From positions 62,001-126,000 of the forward strand of contig JAYFQW010000006.1 of the NCBI GenBank assembly GCA_034926675.1: a DNA stretch of 64,000 nt, read 5' to 3'. Position numbers and translations under genes: made by a program. Below the pieces are notes generated by a model, which saw only the letters and a list, made by a program, of their open reading frames with translations, was not told the DNA's origin and searched no databases. Source of the stretch: Clostridia bacterium (lineage in GTDB: Bacteria > Bacillota > DTU025). Positions 33,479 to 42,184 of the stretch are shown in pieces. Each line of letters begins with the position of its first letter. The first letter of the stretch is position 1.

Positions 33479-34761
33479 GATATGTCCCTCCTCATACATG
33501 ACGGCGCCCTCTCTGAATCGCGCCGCCGCGCGAATGACCAGATGGCAATGCTCCCGGCTGCTCGGATAAGTGCGCAGATGCCTAACGCCCAGTATATGTC
33601 CAGTGAACGGACCAAAGCCTGGCCCACCAACGGGCCTATGAACGATGCCAGGTTGATGCAGGTGTTGTAGTATGCGATGTACTTGGTCCTTCCCTCGGCT
33701 GGGGCCAGCTCTAGCAGGGAGTTCAAGAGGAGCAGCGTCGTCCCGGATGTGAAGATGCCCATTGAAACGCTGAACACCGCCACCACCCACGGATGCCGAG
33801 ACATCCCGATCATCACAGGCGTGAGAGCCATTCCGACTGTAGCCGCTGCCAGGGCTGCCGCATTCCCCTTCTTCGCCGCGTACACGCTCCACACTGGAAA
33901 GGAGACAAACTGCGCCATGCCGGAAACCACAGAGAACACGCCGACCCAGAAATTGCCACACCTCAGCACTCTCACGTAGAAAATGGTGAAAAGCGGCTGT
34001 CCCATCAGCCACCCGAGGTAGAACAGCATAGTGCGCAGTGTGAACCCTCTGAAGTCCCGGTTCGCCAGCACTCGGCTGAGAGCAGTCTGAGGAACCTGTG
34101 CTCCCTTGCCACTGCATAGTCCGTCCATTACGGGTTCCCTGATCTGCCTTAGCACATGGATCTCCGCCATCGAGACCGCGAACGCTGCCACGAACACCGC
34201 CTGGTAGCCAATGGGGAATGCCGCGGCATCCAGGATGTAACCTCCAAGCATCGCAGGCAGGAAGCCTACAGCAGTCACCAGACGGCTCCTCGCGGCGAAA
34301 GCCTCGCCCCTGTGCTCCTCGGGAATGCTGTCAGCTATGAGGGATTGCCATGCCGTATTCGCAACAGCTCCAGGAATGTTCATGAGTGCGATCAGAGCCA
34401 CTAGTGCACCCGCACGCCTATCGGAGGTAATCAGCGGAAGGGCAGCCACACCAAGAAGGAAGAGTCTGCTCGCGAAGTAAAGAGCACAGGCTGCTCGCTT
34501 CTTGCGAGGAAATCGGCTGAGAAACGCCGCGCCGGGCATGCCCACGGCGAAGGACACAGCAGCCGGAAGCGCAGTGATCAATGCCACCTGTGCGTTGGTG
34601 CCGCCCATCCTGATTGCGATCACGCCGAGGAACGGGTTGAACAGGTTTAAGGCTAGGCTTTGCCACGCGCCGTGGGCCTTGTTGATGCGGATGTTGTGGC
34701 GTATGTCGGCGCGATCTAACCGCACCGATCGTTCATCGTGCTCTTCAGAAATCGTGCTCAC
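33475..34761 (-). CDS. MFS transporter
   Basis: A carrier of 428 residues with 12 predicted helices and a hydrophilic N-terminus of about 35 residues. The loop between helices 2 and 3 (FLSRFPRKKRAACALYFASR) and the segment DSIPEEHRGEAFAARSRLVT are MFS hallmarks. GTG at 34761 overlaps the add stop codon (GTGA). Next to adenosine deaminase a nucleoside or purine substrate would make sense, but that is inference from position. Confidence 0.82.
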   Translation of the reverse strand: MSTISEEHDERSVRLDRADIRHNIRINKAHGAWQSLALNLFNPFLGVIAIRMGGTNAQVALITALPAAVSFAVGMPGAAFLSRFPRKKRAACALYFASRLFLLGVAALPLITSDRRAGALVALIALMNIPGAVANTAWQSLIADSIPEEHRGEAFAARSRLVTAVGFLPAMLGGYILDAAAFPIGYQAVFVAAFAVSMAEIHVLRQIREPVMDGLCSGKGAQVPQTALSRVLANRDFRGFTLRTMLFYLGWLMGQPLFTIFYVRVLRCGNFWVGVFSVVSGMAQFVSFPVWSVYAAKKGNAAALAAATVGMALTPVMIGMSRHPWVVAVFSVSMGIFTSGTTLLLLNSLLELAPAEGRTKYIAYYNTCINLASFIGPLVGQALVRSLDIYWALGICALIRAAGSIAIWSFARRRDSERAPSCMRRDIS

Positions 34762-35780
34762 CTGCTCCAGCCATCCAGCATGGCACGGATGGTCTTGCGC
34801 TGGGCCTCGCTTCCAAATGAGGCCTCGAGGGCGTGTGCGTTCATCGCTGCGAAATCCGCTGCCCCCATGCCCCACGTTTCCGCGGCCCGAGCGTATTCGC
34901 CGCTCAGTGTGATTCCGGAGATGCCAGGATCATCAGTGTTGAGGCAGGTTTTCACCCCCATCTCCATCAGCCTAGGCAGAGGGTGCGCCTGCAGATCAGC
35001 GGCCACTCCGGTCTGGACATTGCTGGTCAAGCACACCTCGAACAGGGTTCCCCTCTCGGCGGCGAGTGAGGCGACCCGTGGATCCTCCACGGCCCTCACC
35101 CCATGGCCAACGCGCGGGGCGCCCAGCTTCTCAATAGCAGTGCGCACTGAGTCCGACCCCTCCGATTCACCGGCGTGCACAGTCACGCCCAGCCCGTTCG
35201 CACGAGCCCAGGCAAACGGGCGCAGGTACTCCTCAAGAGGCAGGACCGTTGTATCGGCTGCGATGTCCACACCGCGGACCCCTGCCTCGCGGTAATCCGC
35301 GGCCAACCTCACACCATCCCATCCCGCCTTTTCCCCCGATGGCTGCAGTATGATGGCGATGAAATTCACGATAATATCCGGCAATCCGCGCTTGGCAACC
35401 CTAGCTCCCTCAAGGACCGCCTCCACCGCCTGCACTGCACTGAGGCCAGTCAGTTCCTGGATGAACGACGGAGCGAACCTGAGCTCGGAGTAGATGATCC
35501 CGTCGGCCGCGCAGTCCTCTATGGCCTCGGAGGTGATCCTCGCAAGGTCTGCGGCAGATGCAATACAGGGCATGAAGAAGTTGAACTTCCCCAGAAACGT
35601 GGAGAAGGACCTCTCTCCCTCCATCATCTGAATCCTCGGTATGAGCTCTTCGAGACGTGCGCCTAGGTGCTTGCCCCGGTTTCGCTGATAGAGGTCGAGA
35701 ATGGTTGAAGGCCTAATCGCGCCCTCAAGGTGCCTGTGGAGTTCCACCTTGGGCACTCCCTGGTACTGGAAGGCATCCAT
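34758..35780 (-). CDS. add: Adenosine deaminase
   Basis: Deaminates adenosine to inosine in purine salvage. The zinc and catalytic motifs are all present in 340 residues: KVELHRHLEG near residue 11, VTVHAGESEG (catalytic Glu region), GVRAVEDPRV with the preceding GHG, and CLNTDDPGISG near the end. ATG at 35780 was chosen over ATG at 35789, which lies too close to the GGAGGG site. It overlaps the MFS gene downstream by 4 bp. Confidence 0.94.
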   Translation of the reverse strand: MDAFQYQGVPKVELHRHLEGAIRPSTILDLYQRNRGKHLGARLEELIPRIQMMEGERSFSTFLGKFNFFMPCIASAADLARITSEAIEDCAADGIIYSELRFAPSFIQELTGLSAVQAVEAVLEGARVAKRGLPDIIVNFIAIILQPSGEKAGWDGVRLAADYREAGVRGVDIAADTTVLPLEEYLRPFAWARANGLGVTVHAGESEGSDSVRTAIEKLGAPRVGHGVRAVEDPRVASLAAERGTLFEVCLTSNVQTGVAADLQAHPLPRLMEMGVKTCLNTDDPGISGITLSGEYARAAETWGMGAADFAAMNAHALEASFGSEAQRKTIRAMLDGWSR

Positions 35781-35819
35781 GTTGAGCATCCCTCCATGTT
35801 CGAGGCTCCAGCGACCCGG

Positions 35820-36674
35820 CTACTTCCTGTATCGCCCGAGGCCTAGGTATCGGCCGATGTTGGCTGCTTCACACACCACCGGTTCAATGCATGATGAAGC
35901 GGAGGTCATGATCGTGGCAACGCCCGGGCCGTGGCCTGCCAGCAGACAGTCGGAGTGCACCACAACCCCGATGCTGATTGCGCCGCGCCTGAAGCTCCTT
36001 CCATACAGGTTGTCGCAGTCCTGCAGAGCAACGATATCGCCAAAGCGGAGCTTATCAATGCCCAAGCGTGCGATCTCTTCCTTGTCGGTGGTGGTGATGT
36101 CGTAGTCGCCGGACGCAGCATCAGCCGAGCCTATCCCCGATCCCATCAGAACGGCCGGAACCAGCGCAGCCACGCGCACTCGGATCACGCCAGAAGCCTC
36201 TTCCGGATTCATCAGCTCAAGAAGACCGGGATCCAGGTTGAGCAGCTTGATGTCAGGGTAGTCCGTAAGCGCCAACCCCTGCCCAAACGAGCGAATCAGA
36301 ATCTTGTCATCGATGGCAAGCTTGTCCATGGCATCCTCATCGAAGTCGATGATGACATGCTCGATTCCACCGTGGTGCCCGGTGACCACTCCCTGAGCGC
36401 CCTTTGCATCCCCGCTCACCACGCGAGCCTTGTTTCCGATGCAGGCGAGAACGTTGTACCCAGTGTTCTTGGCATCGCCGCGCTTGTCGTAATCAGCCGC
36501 AGTGGAGACCCCAGGTTCCACGTGATCCGCTGCCCAGCCGAAGGCGGGATCTCCGACGCGAACGTTGTAGGTTATCCCACCTACCCCTGGAAGTGCAAAC
36601 GGCACGCCATCGGAGCCGATTCTGAATGCCTGCCTCCGCACAGGCGGTGCGACCACCCCCTGAATAGACATCAT
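35820..36674 (-). CDS. DUF4438 family protein
   Basis: A protein of 284 residues like the Thermotoga DUF4438 proteins of known structure but unknown function. Recognisable text: VRVGDPAFGWAADHVEPGVS, NTGYNVLACIGNKARVVSGD, TGHHGGIEHVIIDFDEDAMD and a final GHGPGVATIMTS. No membrane segment or signal peptide. It is the first gene of an operon with add, the MFS carrier and a secreted protein, with 39 bp to add. ATG at 36674 follows AAAGGTTG. A role in nucleoside metabolism is possible from context only. Confidence 0.8.
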   Translation of the reverse strand: MMSIQGVVAPPVRRQAFRIGSDGVPFALPGVGGITYNVRVGDPAFGWAADHVEPGVSTAADYDKRGDAKNTGYNVLACIGNKARVVSGDAKGAQGVVTGHHGGIEHVIIDFDEDAMDKLAIDDKILIRSFGQGLALTDYPDIKLLNLDPGLLELMNPEEASGVIRVRVAALVPAVLMGSGIGSADAASGDYDITTTDKEEIARLGIDKLRFGDIVALQDCDNLYGRSFRRGAISIGVVVHSDCLLAGHGPGVATIMTSASSCIEPVVCEAANIGRYLGLGRYRK

Positions 36675-36870
36675 GACAACCTTTTCTCTGTTTGTTCTAA
36701 CCACAGAAGAAAGCCCCCTTCCCGAAATGGCTTCACCTTGGAGTTATTCCCCCCGTGCGGCGAGATTCCTTCAAAAGTGCCCAAGGTGATGATGGCCCAG
36801 CATGGGTTGGCGAATAGGATGGGCTGGAATGTCCCGTCTCGGTAACTTCGGGTGCAAGGGAGGACGATCC

Positions 36871-37053
36871 ATGAGACCTTATGACGTGCATCAGCCTGCG
36901 ATGCTGGCCGTGGCGCATGTATGTCCGCAGGCGTACACTCAGAGATTCAACCCCATCGAGGGCCTCAAGCACGGGACGATCTTCCCGGAGCTAGTCATGG
37001 CCTACGTGCCTGAGCGGGAATGCCCGTGTGAGCCAAAGGAGGCAGATGGCTAA
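36871..37053 (+). CDS. cotJA: Spore coat-associated protein CotJA
   Basis: A peptide of 60 residues with the CotJA core: hydrophobic AMLAVAHVCPQAYTQRF, GLKHGTIFPELVMAYVP, and a Cys-Pro-Cys near the end. CotJA and CotJC interact in the inner coat of Bacillus spores. GGGAGGACG lies 8 bp before ATG at 36871. It begins the cotJABC operon and overlaps cotJB by 1 bp (TAATG). Confidence 0.88.
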   Translation: MRPYDVHQPAMLAVAHVCPQAYTQRFNPIEGLKHGTIFPELVMAYVPERECPCEPKEADG

Positions 37054-37316
37054 TGCCGTGTGTGAGAACCCGCGAGGAGATGCTCGAACGGATTCAGGCT
37101 CTTGAGTTCACCGCAGTCGACCTGAACCTGTACCTCGACACACATCCATGTGACTCCAGGGCCTTGGCCGATTACAACCAGGTATGTGTGGCGCTGCGTC
37201 AAACATGTGACGCGTACGAGCACGCGTTTGGACCGATGATGAACTTCGGGAACTCGATAGCGCGCTGCCGGTGGTCATGGGTGGATGAGCCATGGCCCTG
37301 GCAAAGTCAATCTTGA
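37053..37316 (+). CDS. cotJB: Spore coat protein CotJB
   Basis: A protein of 87 residues. The CotJB domain is recognised by MLERIQALEFTAVDLNLYLD, THPCDSRALADYNQ and FGPMMNFGNS. It is needed for coat assembly of the CotJ group in model species. The ATG shares a base with the cotJA stop, after GGAGGC. cotJC starts 30 bp further on. Confidence 0.92.
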   Translation: MPCVRTREEMLERIQALEFTAVDLNLYLDTHPCDSRALADYNQVCVALRQTCDAYEHAFGPMMNFGNSIARCRWSWVDEPWPWQSQS

Positions 37317-37346
37317 TTCCGGCCGTGCGGAAGGAGGGAATGCCAG

Positions 37347-37919
37347 ATGTGGGTGTATGAGAAGAAACTCGAGTATCCCATGAAGGTGAGCGGACCGAAT
37401 CCAAAGCTCGCGAAGTCCGTGGTCACCCAGTATGGAGGCCCTGACGGGGAGCTAGGCGCGTCCATGCGCTACCTTACGCAGCGCTACTCCATGCCAACCT
37501 CCCAGGCAGTGGGGGTCCTGACCGATATCGGAACAGAGGAATTGGCTCACATGGAGATGGTGGCATCTCTCGTGTACAACCTGCTCAAGGGGGCATCGAT
37601 CCAACAAATAAAGGCGGCTGGGATGGATGGCTACTACGCCGATCACGATAGGTCGGTATTCCTTGTGAACGGTGACGGTGTCCCGTGGATTGCCGCGTAC
37701 ATCCAGTCCAAGGGCGATCCCATAGCCGATCTCCACGAAGACCTGGCCGCCGAGGAGAAAGCCAGGGCCACGTATGAGCATCTCATCAACCTATCAGACG
37801 ACCCGGGCGCTACCGATGTTCTCCGTTTCCTGCGTGAACGGGAGGTAGTGCATTTCCAGAGATTCGGCGAGACGCTCAACCTCGTTCATGAGCATCTATC
37901 ATCTAGGAAGGTCTGGTGA
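37347..37919 (+). CDS. cotJC: CotJC, spore coat manganese catalase-like protein
   Basis: A four-helix dimanganese catalase-family protein of 190 residues. Metal ligands are expected from GASMRYLTQRYSMPT, DIGTEELAHMEM and AAEEKARATYEHLI with a later REVVHFQRFGE. It is expected to degrade peroxide or to harden the coat. It starts MWVYEKKLEYPM as is usual for CotJC. Last gene of the operon; a hairpin and then the pckA promoter follow. Confidence 0.94.
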   Translation: MWVYEKKLEYPMKVSGPNPKLAKSVVTQYGGPDGELGASMRYLTQRYSMPTSQAVGVLTDIGTEELAHMEMVASLVYNLLKGASIQQIKAAGMDGYYADHDRSVFLVNGDGVPWIAAYIQSKGDPIADLHEDLAAEEKARATYEHLINLSDDPGATDVLRFLREREVVHFQRFGETLNLVHEHLSSRKVW

Positions 37920-37939
37920 CACCGAGACCGCGCCTCAGC

Positions 37940-37973
37940 TGCCCGAGCATGGAGCGAGCAGCATGCACGGGCA
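37940..37973 (+). terminator. Hairpin between cotJC and pckA
   Basis: TGCCCG and CGGGCA pair, extended inward by GCAT/ATGC after an A-A mismatch. It begins 21 bp after cotJC and ends 3 bp before the pckA -35 element. Confidence 0.55.
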
Positions 37974-37975
37974 GC

Positions 37976-38004
37976 TTGACGCGCATATTGCATTGTGCTA
38001 ACTT
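37976..38004 (+). promoter_or_regulatory. Sigma-A promoter of pckA
   Basis: TTGACG (37976-37981) and TAACTT (37999-38004) are separated by 17 bp. Transcription would start near 38011, giving a leader of about 36 bases. Confidence 0.7.
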
Positions 38005-38046
38005 GTGTACATCTTATATGCATTACCAGAATTTGTAGAGAGTCGG

Positions 38047-39636
38047 GTGTTCGAATTGCGCAGCCTGGTCAACGAGATTCAGTCAATCGGCCTCATCAAC
38101 CCAGGAGCTATACACCACAACCTTTCGCTGCCGTCGCTTATTGAAGCCGCCTTGGCAAACGGCGAAGGCGTTCTCAGCGCCACAGGCGCACTGTGCGTTG
38201 CCACGGGGAAGTACACCGGCCGTTCTCCGGAGGATAAGTTCGTGGTGGACGAGCCTGAGAGCCACGACAGGATTGCGTGGGGAAACGTGAACAAACCCTT
38301 CTCGCAGGAGCGGTTCGACGCGCTTTACAGGAGGGTTATGGCATACCTTCAGGGCAGGCAAGTCTATGTGTTCGATGGGTTCGCGGGAGCAGATCCAGCC
38401 TACGAGCTGCCCATTAGGGTGATCAACCAGTACGCGTGGCAGAACGCCTTCATCACCCAGCTCCTGCTCCGGCCCTCGGCTGAGCAACTCAAGTCGCACA
38501 AGCCCAGTTTCACCGTCATTGCCGCCCCAGGCTTCAATGCGGATCCGGAGCTCGATGGAACAAGGTCAGAAGCGTTCGTAATCGTCAACTTCGCGAAGAG
38601 GGTCGTGCTGATCGGTGGAACGCACTACGCAGGAGAAATGAAGAAGTCCGTGTTTACTGTGATGAACTACCTGATGCCCCTGGCGGGCGTGCTGCCGATG
38701 CACTGTTCCGCGAATGTAGGCGCTGACGGGAGGACGGCCCTATTCTTCGGGCTTTCCGGAACTGGGAAGACAACGCTTTCCGCAGACCCTGCACGCAGGC
38801 TTATTGGCGATGATGAGCACGGATGGGACGACAGCGGCATCTTCAACTTCGAAGGAGGATGCTATGCCAAATGCATCGGCCTTTCCCATGAGCATGAACC
38901 GCAGATCTGGGATGCGATCAAGTTCGGCTCCATCACAGAGAACGTGTTGGTGGATCCACTGACACGGATCCCGGACTATTCAAGCGACTCGATCACTGAG
39001 AACACACGCGCGGGATATCCGGTGGAGTATATTCCGAATGCGCAGATCCCTGGAGTCGGAGGCCACCCATCCACGGTGATCTTTCTGACCGCTGATGCCT
39101 TCGGAGTGATGCCACCCATCTCCAAACTGGATCGGGCAGCTGCCATGTACCACTTCATCTCCGGGTACACAAGCAAACTCGCAGGAACCGAACGTGGGAT
39201 TATTGAGCCTACGGCCACCTTCTCCGCCTGTTTCGGCGCTCCGTTCCTTCCCATGCCGCCTGCGAAATACGCTGAGATGCTGGGGGATAGGCTGGACAAG
39301 CATGGTTCGGCAGTGTATCTGGTGAACACCGGATGGATTGGCGGGCCTTACGGTGTCGGCAAGAGGATCAGCCTCAGGCATACTCGCGCCATGGTCTCTG
39401 CTGCACTCGATGGATCGCTCGACTCGGCAGCATACAGCCGGGATCCGATCTTCAACGTCCTCGTGCCAGCGTCCTGCCCAGGTGTTCCGCAGGAGACTCT
39501 CAACCAGAGAGGACTGTGGGCTGACAGTGCGGCGTACGACAGGGCCGCGCAGGATCTCGCTCACAGATTCGCGAAGAACTTCGCCAGCTTTCAGGGCATG
39601 CATGCTGAGATCGGATCAGCGGGACCCATCGCGTAG
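38047..39636 (+). CDS. pckA: Phosphoenolpyruvate carboxykinase (ATP)
   Basis: Interconverts oxaloacetate + ATP and PEP + CO2 + ADP, the entry to gluconeogenesis or a CO2-fixing step in fermentation. The 529-residue product has [26 protein letters not shown], the kinase loop [34 protein letters not shown], and [18 protein letters not shown] at 38047 was chosen with AGAGAG upstream; an earlier TTG at 38005 would lie on the -10 element. Its neighbours do not explain it, but yvcK (gluconeogenesis factor) and the glycolytic operon are in the same window. Confidence 0.95.
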   Translation: MFELRSLVNEIQSIGLINPGAIHHNLSLPSLIEAALANGEGVLSATGALCVATGKYTGRSPEDKFVVDEPESHDRIAWGNVNKPFSQERFDALYRRVMAYLQGRQVYVFDGFAGADPAYELPIRVINQYAWQNAFITQLLLRPSAEQLKSHKPSFTVIAAPGFNADPELDGTRSEAFVIVNFAKRVVLIGGTHYAGEMKKSVFTVMNYLMPLAGVLPMHCSANVGADGRTALFFGLSGTGKTTLSADPARRLIGDDEHGWDDSGIFNFEGGCYAKCIGLSHEHEPQIWDAIKFGSITENVLVDPLTRIPDYSSDSITENTRAGYPVEYIPNAQIPGVGGHPSTVIFLTADAFGVMPPISKLDRAAAMYHFISGYTSKLAGTERGIIEPTATFSACFGAPFLPMPPAKYAEMLGDRLDKHGSAVYLVNTGWIGGPYGVGKRISLRHTRAMVSAALDGSLDSAAYSRDPIFNVLVPASCPGVPQETLNQRGLWADSAAYDRAAQDLAHRFAKNFASFQGMHAEIGSAGPIA

Positions 39637-39888
39637 GGCGCAGATCCTGGGGCGGGTGGTTCGGGGCCGATAGGTCAAGCGGCGCGATTAGTGCCCGGCC
39701 CCGGGGAGAACCTGCTCAATGCCCTATGCGAAGTGAGCAGCTCACGTTCCGCATGTAACATATGGCAAGCAGGCATTTGGGGAATGATCAGCTAAAGGCT
39801 TATTTGCTCGCTCTGGTAATGTGGATCCCGGAGGTGCATGCTGTTGCACAACGTGTGTAGAACACGAAGAGATGGCACTCCGCGTTTG
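39637..39888. other. Gene-free stretch after pckA
   Basis: No gene is supported here. A loose hairpin (CGGGGCC 39662-39668 with GGCCCCG 39697-39703, 28-base loop) may terminate pckA. The rest has no recognisable content and leads into the duplicated target of the insertion sequence relic. Confidence 0.5.
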
Positions 39889-39972
39889 GATAGACTCGCG
39901 CCACGGTTTTAACGTGCCACGACTCCTTCGGCTTGCAGGCTTTGACGCCAATATCTACACCGATCCTTCGCC
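39889..39972. repeat. Left copy of 84-bp direct repeat (target duplication)
   Basis: Matches 41031-41114 in 80 of 84 positions without gaps. It ends exactly where the left inverted repeat of the IS relic begins. Within it lies a copy of the last 18 bases of the ADP-ribosylglycohydrolase gene. Confidence 0.9.
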
Positions 39973-40012
39973 CCATATTCAGCACCCTCGGGCCTTGAGT
40001 CGCTTGGTTTTC
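39973..40012 (+). repeat. Left terminal inverted repeat of the IS relic
   Basis: 40 bp starting ccatattcagcacc. Its reverse complement matches 40991-41030 with six mismatches. Confidence 0.85.
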
Positions 40013-40039
40013 AGAGGAAGCGGTTTTCTCGCGGAATTG

Positions 40040-40340
40040 TTATGCAGACCGACGGCGATAGTGCGATACTCCGAGGGTCCGGAGCATCTTGTCCGGGAAC
40101 GGCTTTGATTCGGAAAGCAGCCGACTGCCATCGGGAAGCTGAACAACGATGACAGCATCAAACGAATCCAGGATCATCCGTGCTGTAGGCCGTTTTGTTG
40201 TCCTTTTGCCCGGGATCGGCAACTCCTCATCAGTGGCTTCAGCATAACGCCTTGCTCGTCGCTGGATGATCGCACGAACCAGAGCTGCGAGGAGCACTAC
40301 ATATGCAAGAGCCTCCAGCCGTTCAGGCTTCTGAATATGG
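40040..40340 (-). pseudogene. C-terminal fragment of an IS1634/IS4-type transposase
   Basis: About 100 codons remain before the stop at 40040. The text KPERLEALAYVVLLAALVRA, then RTTKRPTARMILDSF and a final KMLRTLGV fits the end of IS1634-family DDE transposases (a membrane-like helix, then the TKRPTxR motif). The N-terminal part with the catalytic acidic residues is missing; upstream sequence switches to the repeat array. No start codon or ribosome site. It cannot be active. Confidence 0.8.
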
Positions 40341-40375
40341 ACTGGGGCTCCGAGGGCGCCCAGAATACTGGCGTT

Positions 40376-40857
40376 TCGGCCCCCAGACCACCAGCATTGA
40401 GACGCCCCAACGGGCATGGAGACACACGTTTGGCCAGGGTCGGGTGGTCAGCGTGGCGCGCTGCTGCAGCCGCGCCACATATATGATCCCCGGCTGTGTC
40501 CCCGCGCCGCCTGACGAGGCGCGACCAACGCGATCGAGCACTGGAACGATACTGTCGATGAAACCAGCATTGAGACGCCCGCAGTGTCGATGAAACCAGC
40601 ATTGAGATCCTCCAAACGCGCGTTCCGGCGAAATTGGCGACACTGCGCGCGAGAGAGCGGGATCATGGCATAATGTGGCGCGGCTGACTTGCAGCTAGAC
40701 GTGTTTTCGGAAATCGCCCGCGCGCGTCATGGAATCTGCGCGAACCTCGACCGCGGGAGTCGGACCGTCAATGTCGACCAATTGGACACTGACCCCGTGG
40801 TCAATGTCCAATTGAGTGGCATTGAGCGCGCGACAATGCCGGTTTGGCCGACATTGA
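40376..40857. repeat. Array of 25-bp semi-palindromic repeats inside the IS relic
   Basis: Units of the form TCAATG-N13-CATTGA. On the plus strand they are at 40768-40792, 40801-40825 and 40833-40857 (periods 33 and 32 bp). In the opposite orientation they are at 40581-40605 and 40549-40573 (period 32), with a degenerate one at 40376-40400. The two groups face each other across about 160 bp. Multiple terminal repeats of this design are found at ends of IS21-family elements, so this may be a nested, internally deleted element. Confidence 0.6.
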
Positions 40858-40990
40858 CAGCCTGCGGGACCGGAATCTTGAGAACCACGGAGCCGCATCA
40901 GCGGCTGTAGACGGCGTGCGAGACGTTGCCTTCCGCGATGCCAAGGCAATGCCCCGGGTACAGACTATCTAGCGAGCTCAGGGCTGCAGC

Positions 40991-41030
40991 GAAAACCGAG
41001 CGATTGAACGCCCAAGGGTGCTGAACATGG
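40991..41030 (-). repeat. Right terminal inverted repeat of the IS relic
   Basis: 40 bp; reverse complement of the left end with six mismatches. It directly abuts the right target copy at 41031. Confidence 0.85.
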
Positions 41031-41114
41031 GATAGACTCGCCCCACGGTTTTGACGTGCCATGACTCCTTCGGCTTGCAGGCTTTGATGCCAATATCTAC
41101 ACCGATCCTTCGCC
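41031..41114. repeat. Right copy of 84-bp direct repeat (target duplication)
   Basis: 80 of 84 positions equal to 39889-39972. It includes the last six codons and stop of the ADP-ribosylglycohydrolase gene (41097-41114), so the insertion left that gene intact. Confidence 0.9.
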
Positions 41115-42122
41115 GAATTGGTTGAGGGGTTCATCTCCGAATTCCAAGCTGGGAACATTTACATGCGGGACGTGAGGAGCAGGAGTCCTATCTGGATTGC
41201 GAGGCTCCCAAGCCATCTCATGCAAACCTGATGCGAGATTCTCAATTGTGCTCCTCATGGCGATCACTCGGAGCCATTTCGATGGGATCGCTTCTACTCC
41301 GTAATAGGCCCCTGCGAGCTGCCCATACACTGCAGCAGTGGTATCCGCATCATCCCCTAGGTTAACCGCCTTCAAGAGCCCGTCCTCGAACGATTCCCCG
41401 TGGAAAAACGCCCAAAGCGCTGCTTCCAGCGAATCCACGACATAGCCCGTGCCGCGGGGATTGGCAGGACGTTTGAATGACCCATGCGCAATCGCATCGA
41501 TTGCCGAGGCTAGGGGAGCACCCTCCCATATTCCAAGGGAAGGCTGGAAGTGGCTGGATAGTATCTTGTCCTTGTCCGCTCCAGCTACAGCCCCTGCGAT
41601 GAGCGCTCCCAGGTACCGGCAGGCATCCACCGCATTGCGAGCACCGTGGGTCGTTCGCGAACTCAGGCCCGACATCTCCACCGCCTTCGCTGGATCAGCA
41701 GCGAAGAACAGAGGCACAGGCGCAAGCCGCATTATCGAGCCGTTTCCCGCCGCACCCGGGTCATCTGTTCCACAGTAGGCCTCACCAGTGCGTTCGAACC
41801 TCCGGAGAGCCGCCATTGTGGTGTTCCCCACATCGAACGCCCGTCCGGTGCACGACATGTATCCTTTCCGCAGCCATTCCAGGTATCTGCGCAACTGGTC
41901 TACAGGGTCGAACCTCCTGATCTCCACCAATGATGCTGCAAGGCAAAGCGCCATCGAAGTATCGTCGGTGAACTGCCCGGGAGCGAGACCATGGGGGCCG
42001 CCTCCAACCATATCGGTCACCACTGGGAATGATCCGGGGGGCATGAACTCGACCTGTGCCCCTATGGCATCGCCGACAGCGAGGCCGAGAAGGCTTCCAA
42101 GATACCGGCTCTCCCTTTCCAA
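41097..42122 (-). CDS. ADP-ribosylglycohydrolase family protein
   Basis: Hydrolase of the ARH/DraG family, 341 residues, which removes ADP-ribose from proteins or related N-glycosides. Metal ligands are in FTDDTSMALCLA, in GDDADTTAAVYGQLAGAYYG near the end, and the start LGSLLGLAVGDAIGAQVEF is typical. No ADP-ribosyltransferase is seen nearby, so the substrate is open. TTG at 42122 with AAGGTGG is preferred; starts 10 to 15 codons upstream are possible. The gene ends inside the IS target repeat but is not truncated. Confidence 0.85.
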   Translation of the reverse strand: MERESRYLGSLLGLAVGDAIGAQVEFMPPGSFPVVTDMVGGGPHGLAPGQFTDDTSMALCLAASLVEIRRFDPVDQLRRYLEWLRKGYMSCTGRAFDVGNTTMAALRRFERTGEAYCGTDDPGAAGNGSIMRLAPVPLFFAADPAKAVEMSGLSSRTTHGARNAVDACRYLGALIAGAVAGADKDKILSSHFQPSLGIWEGAPLASAIDAIAHGSFKRPANPRGTGYVVDSLEAALWAFFHGESFEDGLLKAVNLGDDADTTAAVYGQLAGAYYGVEAIPSKWLRVIAMRSTIENLASGLHEMAWEPRNPDRTPAPHVPHVNVPSLEFGDEPLNQFGEGSV

Positions 42123-42184
42123 TGAAATCGCCACCTTCAGCTGTGCATCACCGTTCAATCCAGCCTGTCCCCGTGATTGTGCGG

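Larger units (their letters stand above)
39973..41030. mobile_element. Decayed IS1634-family insertion sequence, 1058 bp
   Basis: The element is bounded by 40-bp imperfect terminal inverted repeats (39973-40012 and 40991-41030, 34 of 40 identical) and by an 84-bp direct repeat. Intact IS1634-type elements are usually longer (around 1.5-2 kb), so much is lost. What is left is the 3' part of a transposase gene on the minus strand next to the left end and a foreign-looking repeat array in the middle. The family is known for unusually long, variable target duplications. The decay of both the transposase and the target repeats points to an old insertion. Confidence 0.8.

Noticed and set aside
33479-34117. 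N-terminal extension of the secreted protein upstream of 33478
   Set aside because: It overlaps the MFS gene on the same strand in another frame; the signal peptide starts at 33478.
39742-39985. Short minus-strand frames left of the IS relic
   Set aside because: They span the target repeat boundary, show no ribosome site and no recognisable pattern.
40376-40857. A possible CRISPR array because of 25-bp units at 32-33 bp spacing
   Set aside because: The units are degenerate, only about six, in both orientations and semi-palindromic; spacers are only 7-8 bp and no cas genes are near. Transposon-end repeats explain it better.
41097-42122. Truncation of the ADP-ribosylglycohydrolase gene by the insertion
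   Set aside because: The stop codon lies inside the duplicated target, both copies contain it, and the protein has full family length.
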